Origin: Chlamydiota bacterium
GTDB taxonomy: Bacteria; Chlamydiota; Chlamydiia; Chlamydiales; Rhabdochlamydiaceae
DNA: 43,315 nucleotides
Direction: 5' to 3'
Assembly: GCA_013287985.1 (NCBI GenBank)
Contig: JABDCT010000009.1
Span: 1 to 43,315 of the forward strand
A program made the translations under genes and the position numbers. Below, piece after piece: positions 38,140 through 43,315 of the stretch (the first letter of the stretch is position 1; each line of letters starts with the position of its first letter). The notes below the pieces were generated by a model, which did not search any database, was not told the origin of the DNA, and was given only the letters and a program-made list of their open reading frames with translations.

Positions 38140-38915
38140 AAAAAACCGTCCTTTGGGTCATCTCCCTTCACTTTTTCGCACTGCTGCTGATGGGCGTCTT
38201 TAGCTCTCCGCAAAAGCCCAAAAAAGTTGCTCTCAAAGTCCACTCTATGTCCGCTAGGCCGCCACCTGTTGCAGTAGTTGCTGCGCCTAAAAGCGAGAAG
38301 AAGTCTGTTGCAAAAGCCACACCCCCCGCACCAGTTCCTGTAAAGCAGCAAGAGAGCAAACCCGCGCCTCCTCCTGTTAAAAAAGTGGAAAAGAAAAAAG
38401 GCGTAGTGACGGCAGCGACTCCTGCTCCCACAAAAAAAGCAGCCCCCGCGCCGGCACCGAAAAAAGCGAGTAGTCCTCCAGCGCCAAAGCAAAACGCCGA
38501 AGTGCAGAAGCTGCTGAGCTCTCTTGAAGAGAGTTTAACCAGAATCGAAAGCAAGAGCGCGCCGACCAAAAAAACAACTGCTGCTCCCGCTGCATCTTTC
38601 GATGTGCCAAAATGGAGCGGAAAACTGATGATGGAAAGCGAAGGCGACGACATCAGCGACCCCGGATATGAGAATCATCTGATCGGATATTTGCGCAGCA
38701 TCCTCAATTTACCCGAGGTAGGCGAGGTAAAAATTAGACTAACGCTGCAAAACAATGGCGCTTTTGTTAAACTGCAAGTGCTACGCGCCCAAAGTGCCAA
38801 AAATCGCAGCTATTTAGAAGTAGAGCTGCCCCATTTGCACTTCCCGCGCTTGACTGGAGCCTTGAGCCATGAAAAACAGCATATCTTTGTTATTACGTTT
38901 TGCAACGAGCTTTAG
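38136..38915 (+). CDS. tolA: TolA-like energy transducer
   Basis: A 259-aa inner-membrane protein spanning the periplasm. Residues 5-24 are the membrane anchor (VLWVISLHFFALLLMGVFS). Residues about 30-125 are a Lys/Pro/Ala-rich extended segment (PVKQQESKPAPPPVKKVEK), shorter than in E. coli TolA. The C-terminal domain (LIGYLRSILNLPEVGEVKIR ... LEVELPHLHFP) has the TonB/TolA-like pattern that links to TolB and Pal. It sits between tolR and tolB and overlaps tolB by 47 bases. In Chlamydia the gene in this position is usually called hypothetical because the sequence is fast-evolving; the call here is by position and architecture. Confidence 0.82.
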   Translation: MKKTVLWVISLHFFALLLMGVFSSPQKPKKVALKVHSMSARPPPVAVVAAPKSEKKSVAKATPPAPVPVKQQESKPAPPPVKKVEKKKGVVTAATPAPTKKAAPAPAPKKASSPPAPKQNAEVQKLLSSLEESLTRIESKSAPTKKTTAAPAASFDVPKWSGKLMMESEGDDISDPGYENHLIGYLRSILNLPEVGEVKIRLTLQNNGAFVKLQVLRAQSAKNRSYLEVELPHLHFPRLTGALSHEKQHIFVITFCNEL

Positions 38916-40221
38916 CCTACTCGTAGGCGCCATCCTCTACGCTGAGGATGAGATCCGCGTTGAGCTCGCAACGCGCACACCCCTGACGCCTGTATACCTC
39001 TGCGGCTTTTCTGAGGGAGGCAGTGCACTGTCTCCTGGGTATGCAGAGCAGCTCAAGAAAGTGCTCCAATTCGACCTGCGCACATGCGGATTTGTCAGCA
39101 TCGCACCGACAGATGACGAAGTGGAAAAAGCGCTCTCCAGCGCCGATCCCAAAACAGCCTTTTCCTCACCTCTCAATGCCGGCGCGCCCTATGTGATTAA
39201 AGCCGTCGTCGAGCAGAAGCAGATTAATCTCTATGTCTTCACTGTCAAAAACGGCAATCTCAAGCAATTTCCCGCGATCGCTCTTTCAGGGGATCTGAAC
39301 CAAGATAGACGCCAGATCCACAAACTTTCCGACGGAATCGTCTCTTCTCTATTCAACAGTAAAGGCGTCGCCGGAACGCGCGTTCTCTACTCTGTGCAGC
39401 TCAATCCACTGGACTCCTCACCCGGCAAGTGGCGTTCGGAGATCTGGGAGTGCGATTACGACGGAGCCTCTGTAAGACAGGTCACGCAAGAAGAGAACTT
39501 TTCAATCACACCGGTTATGATCCCTGGCAGCGACCGCTACGTCTATGTGAGCTATAAAACCGGGCAGCCGAAAATCTACCTCTCATCCGTCAAACAGCGC
39601 ACCGGCAGACGCATTGTTGACATACGAGGCAACCAGATTCTTCCCGCGGTTTCGCAGCAGCGCGACAAGATCGCCTTCATCTGCGACGCATCGGGACGCG
39701 CGGATCTCTTTGTGCAGAAGATCGATCAAAATGGCGAGCTGATCGATAAGCCCGTTCAACTCTTTTCCTACCCTAATTCGACGCAAGGATCGCCCACTTT
39801 TAGCCCCGATGGCGCGAAAATCGCCTTCGTTTCCGACAAAGATGGAGCTGCGCGCATCTATTTGATCCCTTCCAGCTTCGTGGGTAAACGTCCTCAGCCT
39901 CAGCTCATTACTAAAATAAATCGCGAAAATACCTGTCCATCCTGGTCACCCGATGGAACAAAATTAGCCTATAGTGCTAAAACTAATGGTATACGCCAGA
40001 TATGGATTTATGACTTCGCGACCGGGGAAGAAAGACAACTCACTGCGGGACCAGGGAATAAAGAGAATCCAGTGTGGGGCCCAAACAGCCTCCATCTGAT
40101 TTTTAACTCGACCGATCCCTCGTCTTCTGAGCTGTATCTCGTAAACTTGAACCAGCCAGAAGCGGTGAAAATTACACAGGGACCTGGCAAAAAACACTAT
40201 CCAACATGGGGAACACGCTAA
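38869..40221 (+). CDS. tolB: Tol-Pal system protein TolB
   Basis: A 450-aa periplasmic protein. The signal peptide (MKNSISLLLRFATSFSLLVG) is followed by the N-terminal alpha/beta domain, then a six-bladed propeller with repeated SPDGxKIAF motifs: SPTFSPDGAKIAFVSDKDG, CPSWSPDGTKLAYSAKTNG and NPVWGPNSLHLIFNS. TolB cycles between Pal and TolA and helps outer-membrane constriction. The start lies within tolA, so translation is coupled. The stop is 2 bases from the Pal start. Full length for the family (about 430-450). Confidence 0.95.
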   Translation: MKNSISLLLRFATSFSLLVGAILYAEDEIRVELATRTPLTPVYLCGFSEGGSALSPGYAEQLKKVLQFDLRTCGFVSIAPTDDEVEKALSSADPKTAFSSPLNAGAPYVIKAVVEQKQINLYVFTVKNGNLKQFPAIALSGDLNQDRRQIHKLSDGIVSSLFNSKGVAGTRVLYSVQLNPLDSSPGKWRSEIWECDYDGASVRQVTQEENFSITPVMIPGSDRYVYVSYKTGQPKIYLSSVKQRTGRRIVDIRGNQILPAVSQQRDKIAFICDASGRADLFVQKIDQNGELIDKPVQLFSYPNSTQGSPTFSPDGAKIAFVSDKDGAARIYLIPSSFVGKRPQPQLITKINRENTCPSWSPDGTKLAYSAKTNGIRQIWIYDFATGEERQLTAGPGNKENPVWGPNSLHLIFNSTDPSSSELYLVNLNQPEAVKITQGPGKKHYPTWGTR

Positions 40222-40223
40222 CA

Positions 40224-40889
40224 ATGAAAAACTCTATAAAAAGTCTCAAAATCCTCTTCGCATTTTGTGCGCTTACTTTGGTTCTGACAAGCTGTAACCG
40301 CAATGGCGACGGAATGGCCGGCCTGCGCAGTAAAGCTAAAAATCTCTGGGGAAACGATGCCGAAGGCATGCTCGCCAGTGAAGGATTCTATGGACCTCAA
40401 GACGAAGATTTCATTCCGCTTCAGGAGTCAGATCTGCACTCTCAACTCGCCGACAGCGCCATCCCGCTCCCGCGCGATGTGCCTGGCGAACCGGGCAGCG
40501 GCATCCCTAGCCTCGATCAGTTCCGCGAAGCGATGGCGGATCTCGCAAAGATCTTCCAGAACGTCTACTTCAACACCGATGACTACGTTCTGCGCAAAGC
40601 AGAGCATATCGCTATCCTCGAGCGCGTCGCATCCTACCTGAAAGAGCATCCTAGAACATATGTTGCCGTGTGCGGAAACTGCGATGAGCGCGGTTCGGAA
40701 TCCTACAACCTCGCTTTAGGCACGCGTCGCGCCAACTATGTGCGCGCAGCTCTCGTACAGCGCGGTGTAGATCCTAACCACATCCACCCCGTCTCCTACG
40801 GAAAAGAAAAACCGCTCGATATGGGTCATAACCCCAATTCATGGGCAAAAAATCGCCGAGTTGAATTTAGAATCCATGAAAAAACATGA
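40224..40889 (+). CDS. pal: Peptidoglycan-associated lipoprotein Pal
   Basis: A 221-aa outer-membrane lipoprotein from ATG 40224, two bases after the tolB stop (the ATG at 40206 lies inside tolB). The signal peptide ends LTLVLTSC, lipobox LTSC, with Cys24 lipidated. Residues about 110-220 are an OmpA-like peptidoglycan-binding domain: VYFNTDDYVLR, CGNCDERGSESYNLALGTRR and NRRVEFRI, including the residues that contact diaminopimelate. The linker (residues 25-100) is longer than in E. coli Pal. It tethers the outer membrane to peptidoglycan with TolB and TolA. It overlaps the next gene by four bases. Confidence 0.95.
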   Translation: MKNSIKSLKILFAFCALTLVLTSCNRNGDGMAGLRSKAKNLWGNDAEGMLASEGFYGPQDEDFIPLQESDLHSQLADSAIPLPRDVPGEPGSGIPSLDQFREAMADLAKIFQNVYFNTDDYVLRKAEHIAILERVASYLKEHPRTYVAVCGNCDERGSESYNLALGTRRANYVRAALVQRGVDPNHIHPVSYGKEKPLDMGHNPNSWAKNRRVEFRIHEKT

Positions 40890-41488
40890 AAAAATGGATC
40901 TGCCTCCTCGCTCTGACTAGTTGCACGGGCGCGCAAATGGCGCGCTACAGCGAACCTGCGCCGCAAAACACCGCATTTCTAGAAGAGATGCGCGTGACAC
41001 TCATCGACCTCAAGCACGCTGTCAATAGCCAGAAGATGGATCTCGCGCTTTTGGACGAAAAGGTGTCGCGCTTAAGCGCCACTAGCCAAACCGAAAATCT
41101 CAAACAGGAACTCGCGTCGCTTAAGGAACAATTTGCCTCGCTTGAAGAAAAAACGTCTGCCGACCTCGTAGAGCTCTCCAGCTACGCGAAACAGGTGAGC
41201 AGCGCTCTTTCCGATTCGCGCGGGCAGATCGCCTCCCTGCAGCAGCATGTGAACCAGCAAGGCGAGCGCCTCGATGAAGTCGGGAAGTTGCGCACCACGA
41301 TTTCTTCGCTTTCCAAGGCGATGAGTAAACCTGCCGAAAAGAGCAGCAAAACCTATCGCGTGCGCTCAGGCGACTCTCTTGAAAAGATCGCCCGTGCTCA
41401 GCAGACAAGCATCGACGAGCTCAAGAAAGTCAATAATTTGACGAGCAATAAGATCATCATCGGCCAAGAGCTAAAAATTCCTGAATGA
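40886..41488 (+). CDS. LysM lipoprotein with coiled-coil, NlpD-like without peptidase domain
   Basis: A 200-aa protein. The short signal MKKWICLLALTSC ends in a lipobox (LTSC). Residues about 25-140 are heptad-rich coiled coil (LDEKVSRLSATSQTENLKQE and similar). Residues 157-200 are a single LysM domain: YRVRSGDSLEKIARAQQTS, IIIGQELKIPE, which binds the glycan chain of peptidoglycan. No M23 peptidase domain follows, so unlike NlpD it has no enzyme part. It lies directly after pal (four-base overlap) and before murI (four-base overlap). In Chlamydia a LysM-type protein also follows pal. It probably bridges the outer membrane and peptidoglycan at division sites. Confidence 0.88.
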   Translation: MKKWICLLALTSCTGAQMARYSEPAPQNTAFLEEMRVTLIDLKHAVNSQKMDLALLDEKVSRLSATSQTENLKQELASLKEQFASLEEKTSADLVELSSYAKQVSSALSDSRGQIASLQQHVNQQGERLDEVGKLRTTISSLSKAMSKPAEKSSKTYRVRSGDSLEKIARAQQTSIDELKKVNNLTSNKIIIGQELKIPE

Positions 41489-42285
41489 ATAATCTACCTA
41501 TCGGCGTTTTCGACTCTGGAGTAGGGGGCCTCAGCGTCCTCCACGCCCTCTCTTCGCGCCTTCCCTCGGAAGATATCGTCTATTTCGCCGATCAAGCGCA
41601 CTTTCCTTATGGAGAAAAGTCTTCCGAGCAGCTTATTCGCTATAGCGTCGAGATCACCGAATTTCTGCTGAAACAGAATATTAAACTGCTGATTGTGGCG
41701 TGCCATACAGCCAGCACACATGCTCTAGACGTGCTTCAAGAGCGCTTTTCCATCCCCATCATCGGTATGGTTCAGCCTACGGTTCAAGAGATCATCTCTA
41801 CACACAAAAAGCGCATCGCCATTTTGGGAACACACGCTACCATTCGCTCGCAGATCTACAAAAAGCATCTTGAAATGCACGCCGAACTGATCGAGCTGCC
41901 TTGTCCAGAACTCATCAATATCGTCGAAGAGAATCAGATCAATGCTCCCAATGCCGCTTCCGCTGTCGATGAGGCCCTCTCTTCACTCAAATCCGAGCAC
42001 GTCGAACTCGCTCTGCTCGGTTCGACCCATCTCTCCTATTTAAATCGCCTCATCCAAGGCTCATTGGGGCCTCACGTCTACCTGCTCGATCCGGCGCAGC
42101 GCGTCGCAGAAACTGCAGCTTCCCTCCTCTGCAAAGAGCAGCTGCTCAAAACATCGAACGAGAAGGGAACATATCGCTTTTTCGTCTCCAAAGATCCCGT
42201 CGCTTTTGCAAAATTTTTAGCTGCAAACCCTTCAAGCGGTCTGTACACAAAATTTGACGTGAACTTATTTGTTGAAAATGCTTGA
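41485..42285 (+). CDS. murI: Glutamate racemase family protein MurI with Cys-to-Ser change at second catalytic site
   Basis: A 266-aa member of the aspartate/glutamate racemase fold, which makes D-glutamate for peptidoglycan. IGVFDSGVGGLSVL (residues 6-19), FADQAHFPYGEK and the first cysteine motif VACHTAST (Cys73; family usually ACNTAS) are present. The second motif, normally GCTHYP, is LGSTHLS: codon 180 is TCG (Ser) in place of Cys. Enzymes of this family need both cysteines for efficient two-base racemisation, so activity may be reduced, lost or changed. The length and remaining motifs are normal and no frameshift is seen. It overlaps the LysM lipoprotein by four bases. Confidence 0.88.
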   Translation: MNNLPIGVFDSGVGGLSVLHALSSRLPSEDIVYFADQAHFPYGEKSSEQLIRYSVEITEFLLKQNIKLLIVACHTASTHALDVLQERFSIPIIGMVQPTVQEIISTHKKRIAILGTHATIRSQIYKKHLEMHAELIELPCPELINIVEENQINAPNAASAVDEALSSLKSEHVELALLGSTHLSYLNRLIQGSLGPHVYLLDPAQRVAETAASLLCKEQLLKTSNEKGTYRFFVSKDPVAFAKFLAANPSSGLYTKFDVNLFVENA

Positions 42286-42294
42286 ATTGAGAAT

Positions 42295-42987
42295 ATGACA
42301 CACAAGAAACGCATTCTACTCATTGAAGACGAAGAAGATATCGCCGCACTGATCAAGTTGCAGGCGGAAATTTCAGGATATAAGCTGCACGTCGAAGTCG
42401 ACGGCATCAACGGCTTTCGCGCCGTAGAACGTGAAAAGCCCGATCTGGTGATCCTCGACATCATGCTCCCGGGTGAAAACGGACTCGATGTCTGCCGCAA
42501 AATCAAAAACCACAATGAGCTGAAAAACATTCCCGTGATTCTGCTCACTGCAAAATCAGAAGAGCTCGACATCATGCTGGGGCTTGAGCTAGGCGCCGAC
42601 GACTACGTCGCAAAGCCCTTCTCGCCCAAAGTGCTCTTCTCTCGCATTAAAGCCGTGCTGCGCCGCGGTAAAGAGCCTGAAAAAGCCCCTCGCGTTCTCC
42701 ATTTTGGCGATTTCGCTCTCGACATCGACCGCTACATGCTCAAAAGAAATGACAAAGTCACACCCATCACCCTCTCTGAATTTGGCATTCTGAAAAGACT
42801 GCTCCACAATCGCGGCAAGGTGATGACGCGCAACCAGCTCCTAGACGATATCCAAAATGATGATGCGTTCATCGTCGATCGCAACATCGATGTGCATATC
42901 GCTTCTCTGCGCAAAAAACTCGGACCCGATTTCGATTGGATCGAGACCGTGCGCGGCGTAGGCTATCGCTTCAAAGAAGAGCCATAG
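42295..42987 (+). CDS. OmpR/PhoB-family response regulator
   Basis: A 230-aa two-component response regulator. The receiver domain has the acidic pocket IEDEED, phospho-acceptor Asp55 (LVILDIMLPGENG), Thr85 (VILLTAK) and Lys107 (DDYVAKPFSP). The winged-helix DNA-binding domain covers about residues 135-230, with ITLSEFGILKRLLHNRGKVM, RNIDVHIASLRKKLG and IETVRGVGYRFKEEP. All phosphorylation residues are present, unlike chlamydial ChxR, which lacks them. No histidine kinase gene is adjacent in the window. It starts nine bases after murI and ends nine bases before an MFS transporter gene in the same frame, so it may be co-transcribed with either. Confidence 0.93.
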   Translation: MTHKKRILLIEDEEDIAALIKLQAEISGYKLHVEVDGINGFRAVEREKPDLVILDIMLPGENGLDVCRKIKNHNELKNIPVILLTAKSEELDIMLGLELGADDYVAKPFSPKVLFSRIKAVLRRGKEPEKAPRVLHFGDFALDIDRYMLKRNDKVTPITLSEFGILKRLLHNRGKVMTRNQLLDDIQNDDAFIVDRNIDVHIASLRKKLGPDFDWIETVRGVGYRFKEEP

Positions 42988-42996
42988 GCGTTCCCC

Positions 42997-43315
42997 GTGA
43001 ACCAGCGGCGATTAATTCCCGTCCTCACCACCTACTTCATAGACACCTTCGGGCTCGCCATCGTCTATCCGATTCTCACCACGCTGCTGCTCAGACCCGA
43101 AGTCGGCTTAATCGACCCCTCCTACTCCTCATTCCATCGCTCATTTCTCCTCGGTGTCCTCATCGCCTCGTTTCCCCTCACCCAGCTCATCGGCGCGCCA
43201 CTCATCGGGATAATTTCCGACCGCGTTGGACGCAAGAGGGTCTTCTTGACCACCATTGTCGGAGGCATTCTCGGTTATACCCTGACGGGCTTCGGCATCC
43301 ACTATAAGATGCTCT
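42997..43315 (+). CDS. MFS transporter, N-terminal part (cut by window end)
   Basis: 106 residues of a major facilitator transporter, open to the window edge. GTG 42997 is the only possible start after the TAG of the response regulator in the same frame; AGGCG is the only upstream purine-rich stretch. The first helix is LTTYFIDTFGLAIVYPILTTLLL, the second is LLGVLIASFPLTQLIGAPLI, followed by MFS motif A: GIISDRVGRKRVFL. This loop signature and the start resemble the drug:H+ antiporter (DHA1, TetA-like) branch. Substrate unknown; the response regulator may control it. Confidence 0.85.
   Translation, partial: MNQRRLIPVLTTYFIDTFGLAIVYPILTTLLLRPEVGLIDPSYSSFHRSFLLGVLIASFPLTQLIGAPLIGIISDRVGRKRVFLTTIVGGILGYTLTGFGIHYKML

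Noticed and set aside
1-43315. CRISPR arrays, rRNA genes, insertion sequences, prophage genes
   Set aside because: I looked for regularly spaced direct repeats, transposase or integrase motifs and rRNA-like sequence and saw none; the repeats found are palindromes without associated recombinase genes.

Overview
The window looks like the chromosome of an environmental (non-Chlamydiaceae) member of the Chlamydiota. Three gene blocks follow orders known from Chlamydia: dnaB ... mnmG-lplA, tatD-sdhCAB, and tolQ-tolR-tolA-tolB-pal followed by a LysM lipoprotein. There are also two MOMP-like/Legionella-OMP porins and a set of eukaryote-like proteins typical of amoeba-associated chlamydiae. No transposase, integrase, rRNA or CRISPR array was seen. 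Base composition is near 50% G+C by eye, with AT-richer islands.

Layout. 1-2.1 kb (minus strand): the N-terminal part of an inverse-autotransporter-like barrel, a phosphoribosyltransferase and a methyltransferase. 2.1-3.8 kb: repeat-rich DNA with long hairpins, a 282-aa unknown protein, tRNA-Ser(GCU), then dnaB. 5.3-8.7 kb (minus): an accessory insert between dnaB and mnmG, holding a DUF234-type ATPase, a cloverleaf-like repeat, an internally duplicated Inc-like membrane protein and a porin. 8.8-12.9 kb (plus): a 29-aa COX24/bS22-like ribosomal protein, mnmG, lplA and an SSS-family symporter. 12.8-18.3 kb: two F-box proteins in tandem, a third copy of the long palindrome, a tail-anchored protein and three tandem paralogues of an unrecognised small-protein family, each with its own sigma70-type promoter.

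18.3-23.3 kb (minus): a glycosyltransferase-tatD-sdhC-sdhA-sdhB run. 23.3-27.0 kb (plus): a HAD phosphatase, a GT92-like glycosyltransferase and two U-box-type proteins. 27.0-33.8 kb (minus): glycosyltransferase, a 1768-aa Rhs/YD-repeat protein with a C-terminal serine-hydrolase domain, and a 172-aa lipoprotein that may be its immunity protein. 33.8-37.0 kb: a 41-aa exported peptide, the second porin, a NamZ-type muramidase and a small glycosyltransferase. 37.0-43.3 kb (plus): the Tol-Pal cluster, a LysM lipoprotein, a MurI-like protein lacking its second catalytic cysteine, an OmpR-family response regulator and the start of an MFS transporter.

How it fits together. Conserved housekeeping blocks (replication, tRNA modification, lipoylation, succinate oxidation, envelope constriction) are separated by accessory islands that probably act on the host or on competitors: F-box and U-box proteins (ubiquitin pathway), a possible CaaX-tailed protein, tail-anchored and Inc-like membrane proteins, and an Rhs-hydrolase/lipoprotein pair. 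A family of ~170-bp palindromes, two copies of which start at the first base after a stop codon, punctuates the junctions. All functional statements are inferred from sequence alone.
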